Assembly: GCA_963791315.1 (NCBI GenBank)
Contig: CAWBRQ010000001.1
Span: 1-64,000, forward strand
DNA length: 64,000 nucleotides
DNA from: JACCZX01 sp963791315
GTDB lineage: Bacteria > Pseudomonadota > Gammaproteobacteria > Burkholderiales > Burkholderiaceae_F
Direction of reading: 5' to 3'
Shown here: positions 1-11,069 of the stretch, piece by piece
Layout: each line of letters starts with the position of its first letter
Position numbering within the stretch: position 1 is the stretch's first letter
Translations under genes and position numbers: made by a program
The notes under the pieces: model-generated
Databases searched by the model: none
Seen by the model: the letters and a program-made list of their open reading frames with translations, nothing else
Told to the model about the DNA's origin: nothing

Positions 1-500
1 TAGAAGCGCGGCGTTGTTTGGAAGTAGCGGTGCTCCCAAACGGCGTCCCGGCGGGCAACGCCGTAGCGACTTCCCAGGTCGGCAGGCGGATCTGGGCCGT
101 TTCCGGTCGCACACGTTGCAGCAAGCGGCCGAGATGCGGCCCGACCAGTCGCGGATGACTCTCCCGGATTGTCGCCACTGGCGAATTCGTCCGGATCGAT
201 GGTGAGCAGCCAGTCAAATCCCTCCTGGCGAGCAAGGCGGAGGCCGAAATTCATGCAAGCGCAATGGATATCGCACACATAATGGAATTGCTCAACCTGG
301 ATGGCATCCACGCGAAGGACCGTAACCCAGGAAAAGGAACGTGCAATCGCTTCGCTGGCGTCGGTGCAGCGATCGCAAAAGAGGAAACGCGCCTCGACGC
401 CCACGGCCTGGTGGTAGCTCAGAAATGCGGGGAGCCAGGCCGCTTCGTTGCGCACGATGGCGACCAGCGCCAGCCTGGGCTTCTTTTTCCAAAGGAACAT
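1..500 (-). CDS. Glycosyltransferase-like protein, 5' part (runs off window)
   Basis: The minus strand starts with ATG at 500 and reads MFLWKKKPRLALVAIVRNEA, followed by an acidic-residue pattern (FCDRCTDAS) and a later TIDPDEF motif. This fits GT-A fold glycosyltransferases of the family 2 / family 92-like group, where the first block binds the nucleotide sugar and the DxD-like block binds the metal. The frame is broken near position 170, where the downstream text (GPHLGRLLQRVRPETAQIRL) continues in another frame, and again close to position 30. The gene starts 55 bases after the stop of the upstream phosphatase-like gene on the same strand, so the two may be co-transcribed. The 3' end lies outside the window. 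The family call is fairly sure; the sugar and acceptor are unknown. Confidence 0.6.
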   Translation of the reverse strand, partial: MFLWKKKPRLALVAIVRNEAAWLPAFLSYHQAVGVEARFLFCDRCTDASEAIARSFSWVTVLRVDAIQVEQFHYVCDIHCACMNFGLRLARQEGFDWLLTIDPDEFASGDNPGESSATGRAASRPLAATCATGNGPDPPADLGSRYGVARRDAVWEHRYFQTTPRF

Positions 501-554
501 GAATCTCTCGATCTGTCAGTCGGCCCCTTGTCGGCACGACGAGCGCGCGACACG

Positions 555-2176
555 TCACGCTGCTTCGCGAGCGAGTCCTGGAATCAGACAGCGGCCCGGC
601 AACACGTGGCCGCTGCTGCGAACCGGCCAGCGCCAGGATCGTCGGCACCACATCCAGCGGCGAACCTGACGCGAAACGTGCCCGGCGGAATCCCCGGACC
701 TGAAGCACACAAAAAGCCATCTGGAGAATGCCCCGACGCCCGATGATAAGGCACCGGACCCAGCATCCCGAAACGCGGACTGGACAAGCACGCCTTGACT
801 CCGGAGTTCCACAGGACGATCAGGTCCGCGGCATGCGCAGTTGGCGTCGCCGTCATGCGCTCCAACCGGATGGGCACGACTTGCGCACTGCCGGCCGCCC
901 CGTACCTGGGTCGCGCAAGTCGGAGAGGAGAGCGGTGACGTCCGCGCAGGCACGGCGAAAATCCTCCGCGGCGATCAACCCGTGGCTCTCCCGGCCCCGC
1001 ACATTCAAACGGATGTACCCATCCGAGGCGGATAGCAAGCTGAAGGCTTTCATGTAGGGGCGATAGGGGATGGTCCAGGTAGTCGGCTGAAAGTTCCAGA
1101 AACGTGTGGACAGGGGGTGATATAGAGGCGGCTGCAACCCAAGCCACCGGTACAGACGCAGCGCCCGAAGAAACAGGCAGATGGTCGCGAGCCAGGTCTC
1201 CAGCGGACGCGGCCGTCGGCGCTGATGCCAGACCTTCCATCACCCAGTTCTTGATGCCTGCCTGGCTTTCTGGCGACGGCGGCCGTTGCGGATCGAAATC
1301 GAAACCGACACAACCAGGGAATGAGTAGCGAAACAACAGTTCGGACAGCAGCACGAAATTGGGGACGTCGAAGTTATCCGCATTCATCCCCTCCGTGGAG
1401 AATACGACCACCCGCGCCGCTGTTCCCGCCGCCGTCACAATGTTCCCCAACGCCTGATCCGAGGCGAGATAGACCTCGCGCATCATGTCGGCGGTCCCGC
1501 TCGCCTCCAGCAACGGCAGACATTCCGGGTGTGGCCAATAGACATGCCCCGCGGCGTGCATCTCGCCGAACGCCATGAAGAACAGATCCCAATCCGCACG
1601 CGCCAATAGATCGCAAGCGACCGCCTGTCGCCGCGGAAGTCCCGCCAAGAGTCGGCTGCAAATCCGCAAACTTGCCGGATCTTGCAAGCACGCGCAATCG
1701 TTGTACTTTCCGGCGGGATGTTCTCCATGCTTGGCCGCCAGTTCCGCCCAGAGTCCCGAAGGCAGGGACGCCGGCGGCACTTTGGGGGAATGCGCTCCCC
1801 ACGACTGCACCTGCACCCCATTCAATTGCAGGAGCAGCGGCAGACAGGGAACGTCGAACACGCACGTCCGCAGCGTCGAATCGAACTGGGGAAAGAAAGG
1901 CTGGCCCGCATAATCGGTGAGTTCCACTTCGCCTTCGTCGTACGTCTGGCGATTGAATCTGCCAATGTTCCAGGTGCCTGTTTTGTCCGGCGGCTGCCCC
2001 GTGAGCACCATGCCGTAGACCGTCTCGGACAGCGTATGGTCCAGACTGCGCAGACGACCATACATCCCTCGCGTCCGGAGCGCCCGAAGCTGGGGCAACT
2101 CACCGTTCGCCATCATCTCTTCGAGCAACGCTGGTTCGGCGGCATCCAACCAAATGGCAATTAGCTTCGCGCTCAT
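555..2176 (-). pseudogene. Alkaline phosphatase superfamily (type I phosphodiesterase-like) protein, frameshifted
   Basis: The start ATG at 2176 follows a GGAG ribosome site. The N-terminus reads MSAKLIAIWLDAAEPALLEE, a typical opening of the AP-superfamily phosphodiesterase/nucleotide pyrophosphatase group, followed by LRALRTRGMYGRLRS and later HAAGHVYWPHPE. The C-terminal half must be pieced together from three frames: LSASDGYIRLNVRGRESHG near 1030, then GPVPYHRASGHSPDGFLCAS near 730, then SPLDVVPTILALAG near 640, ending LIPGLAREAA at 555. At least three single-base breaks are needed, near 1130, 880 and 650. The joined protein would be about 540 residues, a normal family length. I infer sequencing error rather than decay, because the residues on both sides of each break remain family-like. 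Substrate unknown. Confidence 0.6.
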
Positions 2177-2504
2177 CTGCACTCCTGGCAACGATTCGTT
2201 GTTGGGGAGGCGAGGGAGATATGGGTAAGGGCGAATTCGCAAATACCAAGAAGCAAGGAAGCCGACATGCGGCGCTCATTCGTCATCCTCTTCCTTTCGG
2301 TCTTAGTACCTGCTCTATCGTATCGGTCATTTGGATTGCTGAATTTCAGTTTGGTCTGGATCGACCGCCGACGCTGCGTGCGGATCACGCTTCTGCTCTC
2401 ATCGCCCTCAGCTTCCTTCGTCGGTCGCGCACTGCTCGGGCGTTCGCCCTGTCTTTGCGGCAACGTCCTCTGTTGGCAGCGTGCTCAGCAATTCGTCTTC
2501 TTCT
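2177..2504. other. Intergenic stretch, no gene seen
   Basis: Open frames occur here on both strands but none has family-like sequence, a ribosome site or a normal codon pattern. The minus strand of the first part is the probable promoter region of the phosphatase-like gene. The right edge abuts an IS4 transposase tail. Confidence 0.4.
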
Positions 2505-2807
2505 GGAGTCTACTCCGTACGGTCATGGCTGTTGCCGCCAGCGCGAATGACATCGAGCCTCGCAAGATAAGTTTCAAAGGGGCCAAGCAGGCCTTGATGG
2601 CCTTCGCCCGAAGATCGAAGCCGCGCGCCAGAGGAGCGTGCACCATTGATTGATGCATTGCTTGCGACCATTGCTTATCACCGTGTCGGCGACCGCCCCG
2701 GACGCTGGGAGCCGCGGGCACGGAAACGTCGACCGAAGCATAGTGCCATCCTCACGCAACCTCGCCCTACTGCCAAGCTGCCTGACAATCGCTCGAAATG
2801 GTCATAG
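2505..2807 (+). mobile_element. IS4-family transposase, C-terminal remnant
   Basis: The plus strand encodes SLLRTVMAVAAS, then NDIEPRKISFKGAKQALMAF, and after a frame change near 2615 LLATIAYHRVGDRPGRWEPR and a lysine/arginine-rich end, stopping at 2807. This order matches the last hundred residues of IS4-family (DDE) transposases common in planctomycetes: the segment after the catalytic glutamate, the conserved ISFKGA block and the basic tail. The catalytic core is absent and no inverted repeat could be found, so this is a dead fragment or one end of a misjoined contig. It supports a planctomycete source for the left part of the window. Confidence 0.65.
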
Positions 2808-3228
2808 TGCAAATGACCAATCGTTGCAGATATCGCTGAAGTGCCTTCTCGATTAGTCGGCCGCAGCGCACTGCGAACTCCGCCATCATCCATTTCCTAT
2901 TTCCGGCATTGCCGAAAGCCGAAGAGCCCTCTCTTGAATCACAACGCGATAATATGAACGGCAAGCACTGTGTCATCGGCGCTCGGGCGACTGTCAAATC
3001 GATTCGCGACGGATAGCCGTGAGTCTCGGCATGGATCAGTAGCGACCGGCAGCAATTTTAAGTTAGTGCCATTCGTCGATGGGACCGACGCAGTATTACA
3101 CATCATTGCTACCGCGGCCCGAGTTTTGCTTTGATGGATCAACGGTACCTTAGCGAAGGCCAACATTTGACTGCTGTGCCCACATCAGTCGCGGTGTGCA
3201 AATGGTTGTATGCGGTTGCGGCGAGCGA
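2808..3228. other. Intergenic stretch, no gene seen
   Basis: About 420 bases between the IS4 remnant and the stop codon of the WD40 kinase. Base composition is lower in GC than the surroundings. I see no coding frame with family-like sequence, no RNA gene and no clear terminator. Confidence 0.4.
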
Positions 3229-6200
3229 TCAAGCGTGATGGCGCGGGTCGACCGGTTCGCACCATCCCGTCCCGTCGGCCAATTTCCAGAAGCGGATCTC
3301 CCACTGCCAGCCCTGCGGCCCTCCTCTTCTAAGCTCCGCGGCCACCAGCGTCTGCATCCCGCGGAGACGGCACAGCGCCACGACCCAGTTACCGGTTCTT
3401 TCAGCGTCAGCACCAACTTGCCGGTGTGCACATCCCAGATTCTGACAAGTCGGTCAGCGTGCACCGTTATCAATCGATCATTCCCAACGGCGTGAAGGGT
3501 CCGAACGCCATCTGGCGATCCTTGGCGAGAACTCGGTCAAGTTGCGTGTCCAGGTCGGCGACCACCCAGAAATGGGCCATGGCATCTTCCACGCCAGCCC
3601 GGCGGACCAGCGGCCGTTGGCGGCCATGGTCAGCGCTTGCCGGAACGCCTTGGCTGGTATGGACTTGATCGGTTTGAGGGTTGCGGCGTCCCAGAAGTAG
3701 ATGGCATCGAAGTAGCCAACCCCCGCGATCTGGCCGTCGGCGCACGGAAACAAGCTTGCCAGTCCTCCAGGAGCATTTGTCGCGCCAGCACGGCACCCGT
3801 CTTCGCGTAGAGAGGCATTTCCGTCCTGATGCGCCGCCACAAGGCGGTCGGCGTTCGCACTCAGCACCGGCGTGCCCCTCCATTTGTCGAACATGACGGT
3901 CGCCTCCTGGTTACGCTCGGTGTCCCAGAGGATGTGCGAATCCTCGGCGGAGGAAAGCAGTTTACTTCCGTCCTGACTGAAGGCGAGTGTGAGCGGCAGC
4001 GTATTGTGGCCGATCGGCAGCGGCGGGGAAGCATTCCACAGCTTGATCGTGCCGCCGCGCACGCCGGCAAGATAGGTCCGATTCTGGTCCCCCGAGGCGA
4101 GCATGGCGCCGTCCGCGCTGAAAGCCAGGGCGCTGATTTCACGTGCATGTCTGGTCAGTGTAGGCACAGAGCCCATTGCTCGGCAGATCCCAAAGTTGAA
4201 TGGTGCGATCTTCCAGGCCGATGGCCGCGGTACGTTCATCCGGAGAAACTGCCACGACGACAAGGGTGCCCTTGGTGATTTTCAGCCCCGCTGTTGGCCA
4301 CTCTTTTGCGGGATCGAGCATCCAAATGGCTTCGCCCGAATGGAAGACCAGCCGACCGGAAGAAGTGAAGATCAACGCGGTGGCGGGATTTGGCTGTGGC
4401 CGTTCTTCGCCACCCATGGGAGGCATGGAATTCTGCTATCCGCGGGCCGAATAAATCTTCTGCGTTCCTCGAATTTGCCACTGGCAAGGTCCCAAATGAC
4501 GCCCTGCGCAAGATTGGGGGGCACAGGCGAGGAGCTTTTCCGAGGGGTGAAAGGCAAGCATTGCAATTTCCCCGCCTCGGGCAAATCGACATGCGCGATC
4601 TCTTTGCCGGATTGCATGTCCCACAGCTTGACAACCGCGTCGCTGCCTGAGGCCAGCAGTTGATGTTTGCGCGAAACCGCCAGGGCGGTAATCGGCGCGT
4701 TGTGTCCGAGCCAGGGTTCGAGACTTTGCCGCTTTGCACATCCCAGCGAACGATTGGCCCCGTTGTCTTTCCACCGGCTGTCAGGGCCGTGCCCACAAAT
4801 ACAGTCCGACTATCCGGTGAGAAAACGATGCCGCCGGGAATCTCCCCGGAGAAAACACCGATCTCGCGCCAGTGCCTGTCTGCGTGTTCCACAGGCACAG
4901 GATCTGTCCTTGCTGATCGAAGCCAGAAGCTGGCCATCCGGAGAAAATGCCAGGTCGCGAACCGCGTCCTGTTGTTCGAAGCTCTGATACTCCTCCTGAA
5001 TGGGCAAGGCGTGATGGACCAGGCCGGAGCCTTGCTGGACGATCGAGCGGTCGTCGGGCGTGAAAGCAATCGGAAACGCCTCACAGTCGCGCAAAATCAG
5101 CCGTTCCCTGACACTATCACGCGGGGACTGTCAACGTCCCAGACGCACAGGTTTTGTCCCAACTACTGGAGACGAGCAGTTTATCACTGCGCAAAAATGC
5201 GACGCCCCAAAGTTCGTGGACGTGCCCCGCGAATGACCGCAATTGCGTCTTCTTGGCGATGTCCCAGAGACGGATCTGAAAATCGGCGCTGGCGAACGCG
5301 AGACGCGTATTGTCATGGCTGAAGGCCAGGCCTTGCACCCAGCCGACGTTGTCCCCTTTGAAAGCAGCGTACTCTTACCAGTTTCAATGTCCCATATTCG
5401 CACGCTGAAATCGTGTGTTGTTCCAGGCGGCGAGCCACTTGCCGTCGCGCATAGGCCACTTGCAAAACGCCGGCAGGGTTGCTGCGAGCAGGTCCGTGCG
5501 TTCGCCTGTGTCAATATTCCAAAGAACGACTTCCCCCGCGACGAGGCGATTGTCCGGGTTCGCCGCCTTGCCATCGAGTTGATGACTGCCGGCCGCGAGC
5601 CGCTTGCCGTCGGGATGGAGCGCCAGGCCGTGCACCATTCCGGACATGGCCAGCGGCGTGCCGATTTGCTTCCCGCTGCAACTTCCCGGCGCAGGATGTG
5701 GGTGTCCGCGCACGCCGGTGAACAGCGTCTGGCCGTTGCCGGAGAAAGCCATGGCTTCAACGGCGTTCTTGTGAGCCGTGAAGTGGTGGCCAAACTCCCG
5801 GAACCCAGATCCCAAATATGCACAGTGCCCGCGGCGCAGCCGGCGGCCAGCAGCTTGCCGTCCGGGCTAATGGCGAGGCACTTCTGCTGTCCACCGCCGG
5901 CACTGCGGAACAGCGTGCGCTGCGTTTGGCACAGGCGGTGGTAGAAGTGCCAGGCGAAATCGCGTGCCGGAAACGGACAGGCGGCGTAATCGCGGAGGAG
6001 CATTTGTGCCTGCATGGGATCACTCTGCCACAGGTTCGCGGCGAGAGCCACCTGGCCTGTGAATAGTGCTTCGTGTGTTTCCGCCAGATGCTTCTTGGCG
6101 TCGCTTTCCGCCCCTTCCGCACGAATGCGCAGGGCGTTGGCCTCATTCTTTTGGTCCTCCGCGTGAAGCCGCAACTTGTCGGCAAGCTTCTTTGCCTGGT

Positions 6201-7604
6201 CCGCCTTGGCTTTCTCCTGATTGGCGCAGTAGCATCCAACACTGCGTCTCGCCGCTGCTTTGCTTCTTGTCCGCACCACATGCACATCTGGTCATGCTGG
6301 CGAGCTTCCACGAACCGGATCGTGCCGATGATGCCAAGAATCAGCGACAACAGCACGAACGCCACTGCGGTGACCGCGCTTCTCGTTTCACGAATTTGCC
6401 AGGCGATAGGACCGTGACGGCGGCCCTGCTTGCACTGGCTCATCACGCAAATAACGGCCAAGATCCGCAGCCAGGTTAGCAGCGCTCTCGTAGCGTCGGT
6501 TGCGGTCCTTTTCCAAGCACTTCATCACGATCCAGTCGAGTTCGCCGCTGACTTCCTTGCTCAGACGGGCGGGCTCAGTGTGCCGATTCGCGGCGATCGA
6601 TGGCAGTGCTTGGCTGGAACTAAGGCGGGTGCTGGGCGCGGCGGTTCCTCCTCGCGAATGATTCGCAGGATTTCATCGAACGCCGCCGCCGCAGCCGTTC
6701 CTTGTCGAGCGGCGTCGTGCCGGTCAGCAGCTCGTACAGCAGCACGCCGAGCGAATAGATGTCGCTCCGTGTATCGACATCGAGCTGATTCAACTCGGCC
6801 TGCTCCGGGCTCATGTATTCGAGCGTGCCGACAACCTGCGCCGAATTCGGTGAACAGCGTCCGTTCGGTCAGCTTCTGGCCAGTGGCCTTGGCGACGCCA
6901 AAGTCGATGACCTTGGGCACCGGCTTGCCGTCGTGACTCGGCCACCAGGACGTTCGACGGCTTGATGTCGCGGTGAATGATCCCTTTCTGGTGCGCGTGC
7001 TGAATCGCCTGGCAGACCGTGGATGAACAGCTCGAGTCGCTGCCGGGTCGACAGGTGATGCTCGATCGCAGTACTCGGTGATCGGCACGCCCTTCGACCA
7101 GCTCCATGACGAAGTACGGCCGGCCGGCGTCGGTCGCGCCCGCGTCAAGAACCTGGGCGATGTTCGGGTGATCCATCAGCGCCAGGGCCTGCCGCTCGGC
7201 TTCGAACCGCGCGATGACCTGCCGTGTGTCCATGCCCGGCTTGATGATCTTCAGCGCCACCCGCCGCGGACCGGCTCTGTCTGCTCGGCCATAACACGAC
7301 GCCCATGCCCCCTTCGCCGATCTTTTGCAGCAACTTGTACGGCCCAATCCGGCTACCGGCCGTGTCCGCGACACTGTCGGCTTCGGGTACGCTCGGCGCC
7401 ATTGTGGTCGAGTCGCCGCCGAGAACCGGCTGCTCCAACAAGCTGCCGGCGGCGGTGTGCCGCCTGCAGCAGGTTCTCGACGGCCTGCCGCAACGTTTCA
7501 TCGCCGCCGCAGGCCTTGTCGAGAAACTTCTGTCGCTCGGTTGCCGATGTGAGTTCCAGGGCGTCGAGAAACAGATCGTTCGCTTTGGGATTCCAGTTGG
7601 CCAT
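3229..7604 (-). pseudogene. Giant Ser/Thr protein kinase with C-terminal WD40 repeats, frameshifted
   Basis: Starts at 7604 with MANWNPKANDLFLDALEL, the standard opening of planctomycete kinase-WD40 proteins. Pieces in different frames give a complete kinase domain: glycine loop IGEGGMGVV (about 7310), lysine block VALKIIKPGMD (7245), catalytic HRDIKPSNVL (6965), metal-binding VIDFGVAKA (6900), then SPEQAELNQLDVDTRSDIYS (6780). A membrane helix (FVLLSLILGIIGTIRF, about 6340) and an alanine/glutamate-rich coiled segment follow, then about a dozen WD40 units (for example VHIWDLGSG, IRLWDIAKK, IQLWDLPSN, VRIWDVHTG) down to the stop at 3229. Joined length is about 1,450 residues, usual for the family. 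Ten or more frame breaks are needed. The kinase should sit in the membrane and signal through its propeller. It lies downstream of an ECF sigma factor on the same strand, a common planctomycete pairing. Confidence 0.75.
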
Positions 7605-7626
7605 GCCGGCACACTCGATTACTACA

Positions 7627-8604
7627 CTACTTGCCAACCTGCACAGGAAAGCTAACCTGGCGGTCTTCAGCGCCTTCGAACAGGTCCTTGCCATTCAAGG
7701 TCGGCCACCAACTCCCCTGCACGATGCGCGTGCCTTCCGCGGAAACCAAAATGAACTCGGTTGGATGCGAAAAGCGCACTCCCGGCATCAGATCCACCCA
7801 GATCAGGATCGTTTCACTCTTGATTTCAATCGGTTCGTCGGCGCCGCTGGTCGGCTCCCGGCACAGCTTGTGCGGATAGACGAATACTTCCGCGTTCTGA
7901 GATGGGCGGTGTTTCTTATTCATGTGATCATTCATCGCTTTTTCGTGCAAGCGACCAAGAATGCCCTTACCGAACCGAGCCTCGATCTCCAGGCGCATCA
8001 CTTCGTTATAGCCTTCCAGTTCAGCACAGGACGGTCGGCGTCCGTCAGCACGCTGCCATCTTCGATGTTCACATAGTCCACGCCGCATTGTTTCTTCACG
8101 GACGGTACAAGAAGTCCGCGTACCAGGGAGGCGAAGGCAGCGGGAACTGTTTCTGTTTGAGATGGCCCAGCTCAATGTCGGTGACGGCGTCGCGCATCCC
8201 TTTTAGACGTGCCTCGCCCGGGCGAGCCTCCCGTTCCTTTCCGTCGCCACGTCGATCAACAGCACGCGTTGAATGCCGCCGGGACTTACCGTTTTCGCGG
8301 CCACCGTTTTCCCGTTGGCCAGAAACGACAGCAACTCGAAGTTTGGCGGAGTGCCCGGAACAGTCGCGGGCGCCGAAACCCGCATCAGTGTGCGATGCTT
8401 GCCCGAAACCACATCAAGCAAACGAATCTACGGCCGGATCTCCGCGTTCAGGTTTTCTCCTTCTCTGCCGCTGGCCACGTACGCCTGGATCACCTTGCCG
8501 TCAACGATCGCGACAAGCCCAGGTTTGGTCGCTTGTTGCGCGACGACAGGAGTTGCGGCGGCCGACATCCCGGCCAGAAGCAACCCGCAGAAAAAACGTG
8601 CCAT
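7627..8604 (-). pseudogene. Exported protein of unknown function, frameshifted
   Basis: The start ATG at 8604 gives a signal peptide (MARFFCGLLLAGMSAAATPV followed by an alanine-type cleavage site) and a mature part containing LVAIVDGKVIQAYVASGREG. A stop at about 8430 and further frame changes near 8190, 8110 and 8050 break it; the last piece ends with GRLHEKAMNDHMNKKHRPSQ, VFVYPHKLC and FPVQVGK at 7627. I do not recognise a domain. It lies between the ECF sigma gene and the kinase on the same strand, only 22 bases before the kinase start, so it belongs to the same likely operon and may be an envelope partner of that pathway. That role is only inferred from position. Confidence 0.5.
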
Positions 8605-8693
8605 GACTCACCCTTTCATGCTTTAAGTTATCGGCGTCCCACTTCTCCATGCGAAGAAAGGGTCAGTCTTGCACGCCTTGCGGGAGGAATTTT

Positions 8694-9252
8694 TCAAAAT
8701 TCTTGCAGACGCTGGTACAGCCAGGCACGGCCAGCACCCAAAGGCGGTCGGCCGCACGGCGGGTGACGCCGAGCCTCGGCTGCTTGCTGGTGCGTCAAGC
8801 CGGCAAAGTAACGCAACTTGACAAGCTTTGCAGCTTGCAAATCGTGCTGTTCCAGTTCGGTGAGCGCGTCATTGAGGGCAATAAGGGGTATCGGCCTGTT
8901 CGTCGTTAATGATGAGGGCATCATCAGCACGACCCGATGTTGCGCCTGGCCGCCATGCTTGACGGCGGCCTTGCGTCGTGCGTTGTCGATGAGAATGCGG
9001 CCATCGCTTCGGCCGCCGCGGCGAAGAAATGGCCACGGCCATCCCAGGGATTGCACTGCCCGTCGGCACCCAGCAATCGCAGGTAGGCTTCGTGAACGAG
9101 AGCGGTTGGCTGCAGCGTTTGCCCCGGTCTTTCCCGCTGCAGCTTGTGGGCGGCCAGCCGGCGCAGCTCATCATAGACCAGCGGCAGAAGCCGGTCGGCC
9201 GCACCGATGTCCCCGTCTTCGAGCACTTCAGAATGCTGGTGAACTCGGTCAT
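8694..9252 (-). pseudogene. ECF-subfamily RNA polymerase sigma factor (TIGR02999 type), frameshifted
   Basis: The gene begins MTEFTSILK at 9252. Region 2 follows in a second frame: LLPLVYDELRRLAAHKLQRE, then QTLQPTALVHEAYLRLLG and RGHFFAAAAEAM. Region 4 is in a third frame: LTELEQHDLQAAKLVKLRYF, AGLTHQQAAE and RAWLYQRLQEF, ending at 8694. This is the order and wording of the planctomycete ECF group that typically lies beside WD40 kinases. At about 185 residues it has the expected length. Frame breaks fall near 9225, 9010 and 8760. It probably directs RNA polymerase to promoters of the neighbouring regulon, possibly controlled by the kinase downstream. Confidence 0.75.
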
Positions 9253-9333
9253 AATCTCACGTTATTGCCAGCATGCTGAAAAGGAAATGTGCGGCCGATC
9301 CACTCGCCAGAAGCTGCACTGAATCATCGCTCC

Positions 9334-9618
9334 TCAAGACTTCGCCAGCATTGCAATAGCCCGGCGGATGGGCTCCGAAAGTTTGGGCCATGCAGCGATG
9401 ACGGCAGCCAAGTCGGGATCTTGCTCGCTGGTGCAAACCGGGGTGCAAACGGATGATTGCGTGGCGCAAGTGTGATTGTTATCTGGGTTAGCGTCGCGGA
9501 CACGCGGCTTCATAAGCCGCATATCACCGGTCGTTTGGTAGTCCCGCGAATCACCTGTTGCAACGATCCAGGCTGGGGTAGATTTTGGTCTCTTTGACCA
9601 GTCACTCTCGGCGCTCAT
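9334..9618 (-). CDS. Small protein of unknown function
   Basis: An intact 94-residue frame begins at 9618 (MSAESDWSKRPKS) and ends DLAAVIAAWPKLSEPIRRAI then AMLAKS. That last block resembles short tails found in planctomycete genomes at the end of, or just after, phage-type integrase genes; I recall the pattern but cannot confirm it here. The first half looks non-family-like and may be a frame-shifted end of something longer. No promoter or partner is evident. Confidence 0.35.
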   Translation of the reverse strand: MSAESDWSKRPKSTPAWIVATGDSRDYQTTGDMRLMKPRVRDANPDNNHTCATQSSVCTPVCTSEQDPDLAAVIAAWPKLSEPIRRAIAMLAKS

Positions 9619-9733
9619 ATCTGTCCATTTGTTTCGTTCGGTCGATCCACGTCGGCAGCTTCACCTCAGCCGATTCTGCGTCGGTGTGGCGGTCCTCAGC
9701 GAGTTGCGCAGATTGCTTTGGACGCGGCGGCCG

Positions 9734-10072
9734 ATGAAACCGAAGCGCAGATGGCAAGAGACGATTTGCTTTCGGCGTGGCGGACCGGAGCACGCAAGCT
9801 CTCCGGAGATGATCCCTGCCATTATCAAGGCGGGTTGCAGTCCTGACGTGTTCCAGTGTGATGTGACTCCGCTGATCAGGGCGATCCAGTACGATCCGAA
9901 AGGCCAGCGAAAGGATCTCGTGCGGGCCTACGTCAAGGCCCTAATCGAAGCCAAGGCCGACGTGAATCTGAGAGACAAGGGCAAAGAAAAGATGAGCACT
10001 CTCCAGTGGGCGAAACAGCGGGGCGATAGCACGATCATTGATATGCTGGAGAAAGCGGGAGCGAAAGAGTGA
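9734..10072 (+). CDS. Ankyrin-repeat-like protein, probably fragment
   Basis: The plus-strand frame ends with two ankyrin-like units: MIPAIIKAGCSPDVFQCDVT then PLIRAIQY, and VKALIEAKADVNLRDKGKEK then MSTLQWAKQRGDSTIIDMLE, stopping at 10072. The helix-turn-helix spacing and the ADVNLRD turn are ankyrin hallmarks, used for protein binding. The first 25 residues from my chosen ATG at 9734 are basic and not ankyrin-like, so the true start may lie in another frame. Isolated, with no operon partners. Confidence 0.5.
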   Translation: MKPKRRWQETICFRRGGPEHASSPEMIPAIIKAGCSPDVFQCDVTPLIRAIQYDPKGQRKDLVRAYVKALIEAKADVNLRDKGKEKMSTLQWAKQRGDSTIIDMLEKAGAKE

Positions 10073-10099
10073 TTGCGGGAACGCAACCAACAACCTCGC

Positions 10100-10690
10100 A
10101 AAATCCCGGTCGCTGCACGGCTTGCCGGCATTAGCCGCGCTAGTGCTGCCGCCCATTTCCTTACTTCCTTATCCGGTGTCGAGGCAGTCGACAGCGTTTG
10201 CTTGCTAGCTAGTTGCAGCGATGCGCTTGCTTCGCGAGTCAGTTGGGCGTCTACCGGTCCCCTGGCCAACGTTTCCAAAAGCCGCTTGGCCTCCGGCGTC
10301 CCGGCATATTCCAACACCTGGATGGATCGCAAATGGCGTAGCACTTGGCGGAGGGGGCCTCGATCTTATTCAGCAATTGCTCCAGGCGTCGCCGGGTCTC
10401 CTGGGAGGGGGATCGGCCAATGCCTTGCGGAGTGCCGCTTCCGCTGCACGGATAGTTTGCCTAGGTCGTCGGTCGCCTTCTTTACGCACCGAGTAATCTT
10501 CGCTATCGAGGTCGGCGATCGATCGGGCCAGTCGCTGCGGATCGGCAGGTGAGTCTGCCGCAAATCCTGCAGCAATTGCTCCTGCAAGAAAGTGACGGCT
10601 TGTTTGGGAACGGATACAAGGGCGGCAATTGCTTCGTAAGCTTGGGCAGGGTCGTCGTGGCTCGCCGCGATGGCCTGGAGAGGCACGTCG
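10100..10690 (-). pseudogene. C-terminal tail of a planctomycete WD40/HEAT protein (fragment)
   Basis: Pieces in three minus-strand frames read AYEAIAALVSVPKQAVTFLQ, then LARSIADLDSEDYSVRKE, then AEAALRKALADPPPRR, then SIQVLEYAGTPEAKRLLETL and ARGPVDAQLTREASASLQLA. This is the conserved all-helical tail that follows WD40 propellers in many planctomycete proteins. The propeller itself is absent. At about 10,690 the sequence instead joins, reading upstream, an oxidoreductase fragment (IFVFGKPDTPI), which is not a natural partner. The exact 3' end is unclear because the last frame runs into the ankyrin gene. Probably a misassembled fragment. Confidence 0.5.
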
Positions 10691-11000
10691 GATAGGGGTG
10701 TCAGGCTTCCCGAACACGAAGATGCCTAAGAAGGTCAGGTAAGCGGTGCCGGCCATAGCAACAACGGGTCGAAGGTCGGCGATCGGAGCGAGGTCGCCCA
10801 GCCATCCCGCGAGGCAAGCGAGGCCGCCCCGGCGAAGCATGGCGAGGGCTACAGTGCTCTTGCCGACGAGGTCCAGCACGGCATCGATCCTTGCGACTTC
10901 GGCGATTGGCTTGAAAAGGTCCGGCCTCTCGACTTCCGCCCGGACAGTGCCATTCGGAGCTGACCGCCACTTCGGCGCTCGCCGGTCGCTGGCGGCCTGC
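10691..11000 (-). pseudogene. Quinone/zinc-type oxidoreductase (MDR) fragment
   Basis: One minus-strand frame reads FKPIAEVARIDAVLDLVGKS, TVALAMLRRGGLACLAGWLG and DLAPIADLRP, then AYLTFLGIFVFGKP. This matches the second half of the Rossmann domain of NADPH:quinone reductases, where VLDLVG and RRGG..CLAG are conserved. The N-terminal catalytic half is missing and the C-terminus is replaced by a WD40-protein tail at about 10,690. Without the rest it cannot be active. Either a recombined gene piece or an assembly join. Confidence 0.5.
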
Positions 11001-11045
11001 GGCCGCGAGCGACATGGCGACGGGCGAAGGTTCCTTCTGCCACAG

Positions 11046-11069
11046 ACCGATTATTTACTGCGTAAACAA
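11046..11069. repeat. Palindromic operator-like repeat, left copy
   Basis: TTATTTAC, a 3-base spacer and GTAAACAA form an imperfect palindrome (one mismatch) at 11051-11069. With the preceding bases it contains ACCGATTATTTAC, the reverse complement of 13 bases at 12920-12932. It could be a repressor operator (TetR-like in form), but no regulator gene is present beside it. Confidence 0.45.

Noticed and set aside
2221..2500. Plus-strand ORF at 2267-2653 as a complete protein
   Set aside because: Only its last third (from about 2505) is family-like (IS4 transposase tail); the first part shows no homology pattern.
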